Below are positions 33,950 through 41,537 of a stretch of DNA of 64,000 nucleotides, in pieces. The translations under genes were made by a program, and so were the position numbers. The notes below the pieces were generated by a model. That model was not told the DNA's origin, ran no database searches, and worked only from the letters and a program-made list of their open reading frames with translations. Each line of letters opens with the position of its first letter. The first letter of the stretch is position 1. Source of the stretch: Streptomyces sp. TN58 (lineage in GTDB: Bacteria > Actinomycetota > Actinomycetes > Streptomycetales > Streptomycetaceae); assembly GCF_001941845.1 (NCBI RefSeq), contig NZ_CP018870.1, positions 3,628,501 to 3,692,500 on the forward strand. The letters are read 5' to 3'.

Positions 33950-35094
33950 CGGACACCTCGCAGCAGCGGACGCAGCCGGTCCCAGCCCTGCTCCCGCACG
34001 AAACCCCGGGCAGCCCACCTCAGCGCCGGTACGGTCACCACCAGTCCGGCGGTGTCCCGCTCCAGCACATGGACCTCGGCCACCCTGCGCCGCCCCTCCC
34101 GGTCCCGGACCAGGTGCAGTACCAGGGTCAGCGCCGCGGCCAACTGGCTGTGCAGAGCCCCACGGTCGAGCCCGGCGGCCGTCCCCAGCGCCTCCAACCG
34201 GGCCGGGACATGCGCGGCGGCATTGGCGTGCACCGTGCCGCACCCGCCTTCGTGGCCGGTGTTGAGCGCGGCGAGCAGGTCCGCGACCTCGGCGCCCCGC
34301 ACCTCGCCGACCACCAGCCGGTCGGGGCGCATCCGCAGTGCCTGGCGGACCAGGTCCGCCAGGGTGACCAGTCCGGCCCCCTCCTGGTTCGCCGGGCGGG
34401 TCTCCAGCCGCACCACGTGCGGATGGTCGGGGCGCAGCTCAGCCGAGTCCTCCGCCAGCACGATCCGCTCGCCGGGTCCCACCAGCCCCAACAGGGCGCT
34501 GAGCAGGGTGGTCTTGCCTGTTCCCGTCCCACCGGAGACGAGGAACGACAGCCGGGCCTCGACCATGTCCCGGAGCAGCCGCTGACCGCCGGGGGGCAGC
34601 GTGCCCGCCTCGACGAGCTCATCCAGCGTGAACGCCCGCGGCCGCACCACCCGCAGCGACAGACAGGCCGAGCCGACCGAGACCGGCGGCAGCACGGCGT
34701 GCAGCCGTGTGCCGTCGGGCATCCGGGCGTCCACCCACGGGCGGGCGTCGTCCAGACGCCGGCCGGCCACGGCGGCCAGCCGCTGGGCGAGCCTGCGCAC
34801 GGCCCCCGCGTCCGTGAAGGTCACCCCGGTCAGCTCCAGCCCGCCGCCGCGGTCCACCCACACCCGGTCGGGGGCCGCCACCAGCACGTCGGTCACCTCC
34901 GGATCGGCCAGCAGCGGCTCCAGCGGACCCGCGCCGACCAGTTCGGAGCGCAACTCCGCTGCCGCACCCAGCACTTCCTCGTCGCCCAGCAGTCGGCCCT
35001 GGGCGCGCAGGGCCGCGGCCACCCGCGCCGGGGTCGGCTCAGCCCCGCTTTCGGCGAGCCGCCTGCGCACCGCGTCCAGCAGTACCGCGCTCAT
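33946..35094 (-). CDS. tadA: TadA-type secretion ATPase (CpaF family)
   Basis: The ATG at 35094 overlaps the CpaE-like stop (ATGA). The protein has 382 residues. It shows Walker A 'SGGTGTGKTTLLSALL' (about 190), the Asp box around 'VLAEDSAEL', Walker B 'DRLVVGEVRGAEVADLL' and the His box 'TGHEGGCGTVHAN'. It powers assembly of the Flp/Tad pilus. The N-terminal 'VTDVLVAAPDRVWVDRGG' is typical of the family. Confidence 0.93.
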   Translation of the reverse strand: MSAVLLDAVRRRLAESGAEPTPARVAAALRAQGRLLGDEEVLGAAAELRSELVGAGPLEPLLADPEVTDVLVAAPDRVWVDRGGGLELTGVTFTDAGAVRRLAQRLAAVAGRRLDDARPWVDARMPDGTRLHAVLPPVSVGSACLSLRVVRPRAFTLDELVEAGTLPPGGQRLLRDMVEARLSFLVSGGTGTGKTTLLSALLGLVGPGERIVLAEDSAELRPDHPHVVRLETRPANQEGAGLVTLADLVRQALRMRPDRLVVGEVRGAEVADLLAALNTGHEGGCGTVHANAAAHVPARLEALGTAAGLDRGALHSQLAAALTLVLHLVRDREGRRRVAEVHVLERDTAGLVVTVPALRWAARGFVREQGWDRLRPLLRGVR

Positions 35095-36338
35095 GCCGGC
35101 ACCCCCTGGGCGGCGCCGAGGGCCCGCTGCCAGAAGCCGTCGCAGAAGCGGGCCAGGGCGCCGCGCGCCTGCGATCCCGGCGGTTCCCCTTCGGCCACCC
35201 GTCCCGGCAGTCCCACCTCGACGGGCACCTCACCGGCCAGCGGCGCGCCCAGCAGCCCGGCCACGTCCTCCGGTTCGAGCCCGCCCGGGCAGCGGCCGCG
35301 TACGACGACGCGGACGTCCCGGGCCGCCATCCGCACTCCGGCGGCCACCCGGCCCGCCGCGGCGACCGACCGCAACTCGCCGGGGACGACCATCAGCACC
35401 AGGTCGAGTTGGGACAGCACCTCGGCCACGGCTTCGTTCACCCGGCGCGGGAGGTCCACCACGACGACACCTCCCCGGCGGCGTGCCGCGGCCACCACCG
35501 AGCGGACGGCGGCGGGCGGCACGACCACCCGGTCCCCGCGGTCCCAGCTGAGCACCCGCAGCGCGTGCAGTTCGGGCAGGGACTCCTCCAGCGCTCCGGC
35601 GCCCACGCGTCCCCGGGAGGCCGCGAAGTCCGGCCAGCGCAGTCCTTCCGCACCCTCGCCCCCGAGCAGCACGTCCATGCCCCCGCCGAGGGGGTCGCCG
35701 TCGATGAGCATGGTCCGCTCGCCGGCGCGGGCGGCCCGGACGGCGAGGGCGCAGGCGAGGGTGGAGGCGCCCGCGCCGCCGCTGCCTCCGATCACGCCGA
35801 CGGCGAGCGCGGGCCGTCCGGCCCCTTCGACGACATCGGCGATCCGGTCCACGAGCCGGCTCTCGGCATCGGGGAGGCGCAGCACCTCCTCGGCGCCGAT
35901 CTCCACGGCCCGCTGCCACACGAGGGGGTCGTCGAGGTCCCGCCCGACGAGGAAGACCCCGGCCCTGCGCGGCGCACCCCGTACGTGCCGCGCGGCATCG
36001 TCACCGACCAGCACCAGCGGCGCCGAATCCCAGCCAACTGCCCCACGATTGAAGCCAGTTGCGGAATCGGACCCATCGCCCTCCCCGCCGAGGGCCGCGG
36101 CCTCCGCTTCCCCGGCCCGGCCGCCGCGCCCCGGCGCCGCGTGGAGCACGTGCGGATCGGCCCCCGCCGCCGCGCACAGCCTCAGCAAGTCGTCGAGCAG
36201 CAGCGGATCTTCGGTGATGATCAGCGGCCGGCGTGCGGCGGGCGCGGTCGCGCCGGCCGCTGCGGCCGCTCCCCCCGCCCCCGCCGCCCTTCCGGTCATC
36301 GCGGTCTTCGGCGTTTCGCACGACTTCGATCGAGCCAC
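35091..36338 (-). CDS. CpaE/TadZ-like ATPase (Ssd, septum-site-determining type)
   Basis: The protein has 415 residues from a GTG at 36338 with a ggcggaga RBS (ATG at 36299 is an alternative). The N-terminal receiver-like domain ('PLIITEDPLLLDDLLRLC') is followed by a MinD/ParA fold with the deviant P-loop 'GGSGGAGASTLA', which lacks the usual Lys. 'VVVDLPRRVNEAVAEVLSQLD' and a 'PGELRSVAAAGRVA' segment follow. Proteins of this group place the Tad machine or affect septation. It is the first gene of the locus, so the promoter lies in 36339-36500. Confidence 0.82.
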   Translation of the reverse strand: MARSKSCETPKTAMTGRAAGAGGAAAAAGATAPAARRPLIITEDPLLLDDLLRLCAAAGADPHVLHAAPGRGGRAGEAEAAALGGEGDGSDSATGFNRGAVGWDSAPLVLVGDDAARHVRGAPRRAGVFLVGRDLDDPLVWQRAVEIGAEEVLRLPDAESRLVDRIADVVEGAGRPALAVGVIGGSGGAGASTLACALAVRAARAGERTMLIDGDPLGGGMDVLLGGEGAEGLRWPDFAASRGRVGAGALEESLPELHALRVLSWDRGDRVVVPPAAVRSVVAAARRRGGVVVVDLPRRVNEAVAEVLSQLDLVLMVVPGELRSVAAAGRVAAGVRMAARDVRVVVRGRCPGGLEPEDVAGLLGAPLAGEVPVEVGLPGRVAEGEPPGSQARGALARFCDGFWQRALGAAQGVPA

Positions 36339-36814
36339 GATCTCCGCCCCCTTCTCACTGCAAATCCCAGCACCGCGGACTTCGCGGCTGGAATCACCGT
36401 GCAGCGATCGGGAAAAAGAAGTGGATCTTGCCCAATAACTGTGGACAACCCCTCGATTGTGAATAACCCGGTCACCCTCGCAGGTGAGTTCCGGAGCGCG
36501 GCGGAACCACTACGCAGCGTCACGAGTTCGACGTGGTGAGGGCCTGCGGCAGACAGGCCGCACAGAAGAGGAGGGCCGGAGCGATGGTCGATCGGGGCCG
36601 AAGCCGGGGACGCGAACCGCGTCCGGACATGCGACGACCCCCGCCGGGGGGGAGAGCGGGGGTCGTCCCCACGGTCCGACTCGGGGGGGGAGGAGCCAGA
36701 CCGGGTTAGCACGGTCGCGAACGATCCGTGACTTCCATGGTGTACCCGAGAGCCCTCTCAGGCAAACCCACGCGCCACACCTTACGCCGAATGGTGGGCG
36801 CATATGCTCGGGGC
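36339..36814. promoter_or_regulatory. Divergent promoter region of the Tad locus and HAD gene
   Basis: 476 nt without a sure gene. It contains a perfect DnaA-box match TGTGGACAA (36440-36448) and a strong hairpin acgacccccgc/gcgggggtcgt (36634-36644 with 36656-36666). A 41-codon frame (36584-36709, ATG after gaggagg) contains the hairpin. It may be a leader peptide or spurious. TATGCT at 36803-36808 is a -10 candidate for the HAD gene. Confidence 0.45.
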
Positions 36815-37660
36815 GTGGAAAATCAGCCCTTGCCGCACTCCTCGCCTCGCACCGCAGCCTTCTTCGACCTGGACAAGACGGTCATTGCCAAGTCGAGCAC
36901 CTTGACGTTCAGCAAGTCCTTCTACCAAGGCGGCCTGATCAACCGGCGGGCCGTGTTGCGCACCGCCTACATCCAGTTCATCTTCCTGGCCGGAGGCGCC
37001 GACCACGACCAGATGGAGCGGATGCGGGAGTACCTGTCCGCCCTCTGCAAGGGGTGGAACGTGCAGCAGGTGCGGGAGATCGTCGCCGAGACCCTGCACG
37101 ACCTCATCGACCCGATCATCTACGACGAGGCCGCATCCCTGATCGAGGCCCACCACACCGCCGGCCGCGACGTGGTGATCGTGTCGACCTCCGGAGCGGA
37201 GGTGGTCGAGCCGATCGGCGAGATGCTCGGCGCGGACCGGGTCGTCGCCACGCGCATGGTCGTGGGCGAGGACGGCTGCTTCACCGGCGAGATCGACTAC
37301 TACGCATACGGGCCCACCAAGGCGGAAGCCGTACGGGAGCTCGCCGAGTCCGAGGGCTACGACCTGGCCCGCTGCTACGCCTACAGCGACTCGGCGACCG
37401 ACATCCCGATGCTGGAAGCGGTCGGCCACCCGCACGCCGTCAATCCGGACCGTGCGCTGCGCCGCGAGGCGGCGGCGCGGGAGTGGCCGGTCCTGGTCTT
37501 CAACCGGCCCGTGCGGCTCAAGCAGCGCCTCCCGGGGCTGTCGATGCCCGCCCGGCCGGCACTGATCGCGGCGGCCGCGGTGGGCGCTGCCGCCGCCACT
37601 GCCGGGCTGGTCTGGTACGCGAGCCGGCGCCGGGCGGCGCTGTCGGCCGCCTCCGCCTGA
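36815..37660 (+). CDS. HAD-superfamily phosphatase (morphological-differentiation-associated type)
   Basis: I prefer the GTG at 36815, giving 281 residues ('VENQPLPHSSPRTAAFF...'), because a -10-like TATGCT lies 6 nt upstream (leaderless). Other starts are at 36791 and 36728. HAD motif I is 'AAFFDLDKTVI' (DxDK), II 'VIVSTSGAEVVEP' (Ser/Thr), III the Lys in 'AYGPTKAEAV', and IV 'AYSDSATDIPML' (DxxxD). It is an HAD-IB/SerB-like hydrolase. The C-terminus has one hydrophobic helix (about 247-267), so it is likely membrane-tethered. The substrate is unknown; homologues in Streptomyces are linked with differentiation. Confidence 0.88.
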   Translation: MENQPLPHSSPRTAAFFDLDKTVIAKSSTLTFSKSFYQGGLINRRAVLRTAYIQFIFLAGGADHDQMERMREYLSALCKGWNVQQVREIVAETLHDLIDPIIYDEAASLIEAHHTAGRDVVIVSTSGAEVVEPIGEMLGADRVVATRMVVGEDGCFTGEIDYYAYGPTKAEAVRELAESEGYDLARCYAYSDSATDIPMLEAVGHPHAVNPDRALRREAAAREWPVLVFNRPVRLKQRLPGLSMPARPALIAAAAVGAAAATAGLVWYASRRRAALSAASA

Positions 37661-37774
37661 TTGCCGCCTCCCGCACCGATTCGCACTGTCCGGTTCGCCC
37701 CCGCTCGTCCCGGAAAGTAAAAAGTGGAGCCAGGGGTTTCGCATAGGAGCAAAGCGGAGTACAAATAAAGCAAC

Positions 37775-38000
37775 GGCCCGCGAGACCAAAGAACATCCGA
37801 GAGGATCATCTTTAAAACGCAGTAAGGCCCACGGACCGAAGCATGAACGCCGAGCACCCACGCGACGTCGACCCGTCGATTACGGGCCAGCCGCACCAGG
37901 TGACGGGCAAAGTACCCGACCTGATGGGCAACCTTCGAGGACGCTTGGTACCTGGGCGTGAATGCCAGCGGCGACACCAGAGCAAGACGGTGTCGCCGCA
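37775..38000 (+). ncRNA. Structured intergenic RNA, candidate 6S-like (scr3559-type) sRNA
   Basis: The 398-nt gap 37661-38058 has no supported gene but a striking set of helices. A hairpin at 37788-37813 has a GAGA tetraloop (AAAGA..ATCC-GAGA-GGAT..TCTTT). An 11-nt long-range helix pairs 37841-37851 with 37955-37965 (gcatgaacgcc with ggcgtgaatgc), interrupted by a tandem G-A mismatch. Inside it lies the hairpin 37897-37923 (caggt..cggg/cccg..acctg). A terminator-like 11-bp stem pairs 37968-37978 with 37989-37999. The GNRA loop and G-A pairs favour the plus strand. The place, between the HAD gene and the Fic-like gene, equals that of the 6S-like scr3559 of S. coelicolor as I recall it. Ends are approximate. 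Confidence 0.5.
37968..37999 (+). terminator. Hairpin at the end of the structured RNA
   Basis: A perfect 11-bp stem gcggcgacacc/ggtgtcgccgc has a 10-nt loop and no T run, as is common in Streptomyces. It may end the small RNA and, from the other side, the Fic-like gene at 38059. Confidence 0.6.
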
Positions 38001-38058
38001 ACCCGTGTCCAGGCACCACACGATCGGCCCCGGACCGGGTTCCCCAGCCGCCGAGGGC

Positions 38059-38910
38059 TCAGGCCGCGCCCCGCTGCAGGGCCTCGCAGACCGCCGTCGA
38101 CTCCCGCACCCCGAGTTCGATCGCACGGCCGCAGTGGCCGATCCACGCGGCCATCCCCTCCGCCGTACCGGAGAGATAGCCGTCGAAGGCCGCGAGGTAG
38201 GCCTCGGCCCCCTGCTCGGCATGACCCACCTCTGCCGGGCAGATCGCCTTCGGGTCCAGCCCGCTGTTGATCAGGACGATGCGCTCGGCCGCCCGCGCAA
38301 CCAGCCCGTTGTACGAGCCGAACGGCCGCAGGGCCAGCAGTTCGCCGTGCACCACCGCCGCCGTGACCAGGGCCGGGGCCGAACCGCCCGCGATGATGAG
38401 CCGGGACAGGCCGTCCAGCCGGCCCGCCACCTCGTCGGCGTCCGGCAGCGGTGCCTCCACCAGGGGCTCGGCCACCGGCTCGCCAGCGAGGCGCGGGCGG
38501 CCCACCACGTCCCCCACGGCCGTCGATCCGACCGCCACCAGGTGCAGGCGTGCCAGGACCCGCAGCGGCGACTGGCGCCAGATGCTCAGCAACTGGCCGG
38601 CCTCCGCCGTGAGGCGCAGGGCCGCGCCCACGGTCAGCGCCTCCGGCTCGGCGCCGAAGTCGGTCCTGCGCCGCACCTCCTCCAGCGCCCAGTCCGCTCC
38701 GGACAGCGCAGCACTGCCGCGGGCGCCCCGCAGGGCGGCTTCCGAGGTGATCTCACCGCTGCGGCGGCGCATCACCCGGTGCCCGTAGACCCGGTCCACG
38801 GCCTTGCGTACGGAATCCACGGAATCGGCGACACCCGGCAGCCCGGCGAGGGCGGCCAACGGGTCAGAAGCGCTACTCATAAGTAGGGAGCCTACGCACT
38901 GCGCGGGCAT
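38059..38910 (-). CDS. Fic/DOC-fold protein with degenerate active site
   Basis: The ATG at 38910 is preceded by aaggagggg, a very good RBS; a second ATG at 38880 lacks one. The protein has 283 residues. The central motif 'LRPFGSYNGLVARA' aligns with Fic HPFx[D/E]GNGRxxR, but the His is Arg, the acidic residue Ser, the first Gly Tyr and the Arg Leu. An upstream 'SAALSG' sits where the inhibitory [S/T]xxxE[G/N] helix would be, with Ser for Glu. AMP transfer is therefore unlikely. In some genomes it is called an oxidoreductase, without motif support here. Role unknown. Confidence 0.65.
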   Translation of the reverse strand: MPAQCVGSLLMSSASDPLAALAGLPGVADSVDSVRKAVDRVYGHRVMRRRSGEITSEAALRGARGSAALSGADWALEEVRRRTDFGAEPEALTVGAALRLTAEAGQLLSIWRQSPLRVLARLHLVAVGSTAVGDVVGRPRLAGEPVAEPLVEAPLPDADEVAGRLDGLSRLIIAGGSAPALVTAAVVHGELLALRPFGSYNGLVARAAERIVLINSGLDPKAICPAEVGHAEQGAEAYLAAFDGYLSGTAEGMAAWIGHCGRAIELGVRESTAVCEALQRGAA

Positions 38911-38949
38911 GACACCGACCCCTCCTTGGAGTGGTCTTCTTCACTCACC

Positions 38950-38989
38950 TTGACAACACAGTGCTACTTACCCACTACGCTTGGTGAAC
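38950..38989 (+). promoter_or_regulatory. Promoter candidate for a leaderless ATPase gene
   Basis: TTGACA at 38950-38955 and TACGCT at 38976-38981 (spacing 20, longer than ideal) lie 8 nt upstream of the ATG at 38990. The mRNA would start at or near the start codon, and no Shine-Dalgarno is present. Confidence 0.45.
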
Positions 38990-40045
38990 ATGAAGATCGC
39001 TTTCGTGGGAAAGGGCGGCAGCGGCAAGACGACGCTGTCCTCCCTCTTCATCCGCCACCTCGCCTCCAATGAAGCCTCCGTCGTCGCGGTGGACGCCGAC
39101 ATCAACCAGCACCTGGGCGCGGCGCTCGGGCTCGCCGAGGACGAGGCGGCCGCACTGCCCGCCCTGGGCGCGCACCTGCCGCTGATCAAGGAGTACCTGC
39201 GCGGATCCAATCCGCGCATCGCGTCCGCCGACAAGATGATCAAGACCACGCCGCCCGGTCGCGGCTCACGCCTGCTGCGCGTCACCGAGGACAACCCGGT
39301 CTACGAGGCCTGCGCGCGCACGGTCCTGCTCGACGGGGAGCCCGTACGCCTCATGGCCACCGGGCCGTTCACCGAGGCCGACCTGGGTGTGGCCTGCTAC
39401 CACTCCAAGGTCGGTGCGGTCGAGCTGTGCCTCAACCACCTCGTCGACGGGCCGGACGAGTACGTGGTCGTCGACATGACGGCGGGCTCCGACTCCTTCG
39501 CCTCGGGCATGTTCACCCGCTTCGACATGACCTTCCTCGTCGCCGAGCCGACCCGCAAGGGCGTCTCCGTCTACCGCCAGTACAAGGAGTACGCGCGGGA
39601 CTTCGGGGTCGCGCTCAAGGTCGTCGGCAACAAGGTGCAGGGCCCCGAGGACATCGAGTTCCTCCAGGACGAGGCGGGCGAGGACCTGCTGGTCACCGTC
39701 GGGCACTCCGACTGGGTGCGGGCGCTGGAGAAGGGCCGCCCGGCCCCCTTCGAGCTGCTGGAGGCGACCAACCGGTTCGCCCTCCAGGCGCTCCAGGACG
39801 CCGCCGACGACTCGTACGCGCACCGCGACTGGGACCGCTACACCGAGCAGATGGTGAGCTTCCACCTCAAGAACGCGCAGAGCTGGGGCAACGCCAAGAC
39901 CGGGGCCGACCTGGCGGACCAGGTCGACCCCGATTTCGTCCTGCGCGAGGGCATCGACACCCTCGGCGCGTTCGACGGCGGCGCAGGCGAGGAGATCGTC
40001 AGCCCTCGTCCCCAGACCCATCGGCCGGCTCCTCAGCCGGCTTGA
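38990..40045 (+). CDS. CooC/MinD-like P-loop ATPase
   Basis: The protein has 351 residues. It has deviant Walker A 'FVGKGGSGKTTLSSLF' at residue 5, 'VVAVDADINQHLGAALG' (Asp, Asn of switch I), and 'YVVVDMTAGSDSFAS' (Walker B/switch II). It resembles CooC-type maturation ATPases that insert metals, or the ParA/MinD group. The C-terminus has no membrane-targeting helix. Its 3' end overlaps by 47 nt the end of the convergent deacetylase gene. The partner enzyme is not visible. Confidence 0.85.
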   Translation: MKIAFVGKGGSGKTTLSSLFIRHLASNEASVVAVDADINQHLGAALGLAEDEAAALPALGAHLPLIKEYLRGSNPRIASADKMIKTTPPGRGSRLLRVTEDNPVYEACARTVLLDGEPVRLMATGPFTEADLGVACYHSKVGAVELCLNHLVDGPDEYVVVDMTAGSDSFASGMFTRFDMTFLVAEPTRKGVSVYRQYKEYARDFGVALKVVGNKVQGPEDIEFLQDEAGEDLLVTVGHSDWVRALEKGRPAPFELLEATNRFALQALQDAADDSYAHRDWDRYTEQMVSFHLKNAQSWGNAKTGADLADQVDPDFVLREGIDTLGAFDGGAGEEIVSPRPQTHRPAPQPA

Positions 40046-41300
40046 CGCCGGCGGGGGCGGCCGGCGGCGCCGGCGGCCCCGCGGTCAGGAACTTCGTCCA
40101 GCCCTCCTTCGGCGCCTCGCCGACGTCGAGGGTGCGCATCCACTCCAGGACCTTCGGATCCTGGGCGTCCAGCCAGTCCACCAGCTCACGGAAGGGCACG
40201 CAGCGGACCTCCTTCTGGGTGCACATGCCCTTGATCGACTCCTCGACGGCACGCATGTAGGTGCCGCCGTTCCAGGACTCGAAGTGGTTGCCGATGATCA
40301 GCGGGGCGCGGTTGCCCTGGTAGACGCGGTCGAAGGCCTGCCGCAGTCCGTCGCGCATCTGGTCGCCCCAGTAGGCGTGCTGCGAGGGGTCGCCCTGCGA
40401 GGTCGTACCGGACTGGTTGACCATGTAGTTGTAGTCCATGCTCAGCGTGTCGAAGGCACGGCCCGGCATGGGCACCAGCTGGAGCGGGATGTCCCAGAGG
40501 CCGTCCGTCTTCTTGGGCCAGATCTGCTTGCTGATCCCGCTGGAGTCGTAGCGGAAGCCCATGTCCTTCGCCGCCAGCATGAAGTTCTTCTGGCCTTCGA
40601 GGCAGGGGGTGCGGGCGCCGATGAGCTCCTTGTCGTAGTCGAAGGGGAGCGCCGCCTCCTGCTTCAGGCCCGCGTTGGTCTTCCAGTTCTTGACGAAGGA
40701 CTTCGCCTGGTCGATCTCGCTCTTCCACTCGTCCACGGACCAGGTGCCGACACCGCCGTCGGGCCCGCAGAAGTGCCCGTTGAAGTGGGTGCCGATCTCG
40801 TTGCCCTCCAGCCAGGCCGCACGGACCTGGGCGGCCGTGTCCTTGATGCCCTGGAGGTCGCCGAAACCGATGTCGGAACGGCCGGGCGAGTGCTGCGGAG
40901 CGGTGTAGAGGAAACGCTTCTCCTCCGGAAGCATGTACACACCGCTGAGGAAGTACGTCATGCGGGCGTTGTACTTCCTGCCCACCTCGCGGAAGTGCGA
41001 GAAGAGCTTCTGGCTGTCCTCGCCGGCTCCGTCCCACGAGAACACCACGAACTGCGGCGGCTTCTCGCCCGGCTTCAGCTTCTGCGGCTTGACCACGTTG
41101 GGCTGCGGACCGGTGTACGCCGTCGAGCCGTCGCCGATGGGCCGGTTGACGCTTCCCGGCGCCTCCGCGGCGCCCTTGCGCGCGTTCGGACCGCCGGCGG
41201 GCGGGGACTTCGCCGGTTCCGAGGCAGTGCACCCGGCGACGCCCAGGACCAGCGCCGTGGCGACCAGGCCGCCGGCGATCTTCTTCGTGGCGGCGCTCAT
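39999..41300 (-). CDS. Secreted polysaccharide-deacetylase-like lipoprotein
   Basis: The ATG at 41300 (gagaggtgg upstream) gives 433 residues. The lipobox 'LGVAGC' at about 24 follows an N-terminal helix. A Pro/Ala linker leads to an NodB-like fold: 'FVVFSWDGAGEDS' (Asp of motif 1, usual TFDDG replaced by SWDGA), 'MTYFLSGVYML', 'NEIGTHFNGHFCGPDG' (motif 2, H-x-x-x-H like) and 'GARTPCLEG' (motif 3). The altered motif 1 makes the enzyme type uncertain; it acts at the cell envelope. The C-terminus is Pro/Ala-rich. Confidence 0.85.
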   Translation of the reverse strand: MSAATKKIAGGLVATALVLGVAGCTASEPAKSPPAGGPNARKGAAEAPGSVNRPIGDGSTAYTGPQPNVVKPQKLKPGEKPPQFVVFSWDGAGEDSQKLFSHFREVGRKYNARMTYFLSGVYMLPEEKRFLYTAPQHSPGRSDIGFGDLQGIKDTAAQVRAAWLEGNEIGTHFNGHFCGPDGGVGTWSVDEWKSEIDQAKSFVKNWKTNAGLKQEAALPFDYDKELIGARTPCLEGQKNFMLAAKDMGFRYDSSGISKQIWPKKTDGLWDIPLQLVPMPGRAFDTLSMDYNYMVNQSGTTSQGDPSQHAYWGDQMRDGLRQAFDRVYQGNRAPLIIGNHFESWNGGTYMRAVEESIKGMCTQKEVRCVPFRELVDWLDAQDPKVLEWMRTLDVGEAPKEGWTKFLTAGPPAPPAAPAGVKPAEEPADGSGDEG

Positions 41301-41537
41301 CCGCCCCACCTCTCCCTCGCAGTTGCATCGCAGGACTTCCGCGCCGCAACGTCCCATGCGGTCCACCGGGAGGAAGGTATGACAAGCCGGACAAAATGCT
41401 TAATCACCCTTGAGTGCTAATTCGTAAGCCATTTGCCCGAATTTTTCACCACCGCTCTTTACTCTCCATTACCGTCCATTTACCGAGTGTTGCCATTCCC
41501 GCCGCTTCGACCCTCACTCCAGAGGAGACGGGACCCG

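Noticed and set aside
37381..38019. Minus-strand frame of 212 codons across the HAD end and the RNA region
   Set aside because: It is half antisense to the HAD gene and half in the structured RNA. No domain or RBS is seen; the conserved RNA structure explains the open frame better.
37843..38886. Plus-strand frame of 347 codons
   Set aside because: It is antisense to the Fic-like gene over most of its length, with low-complexity translation.
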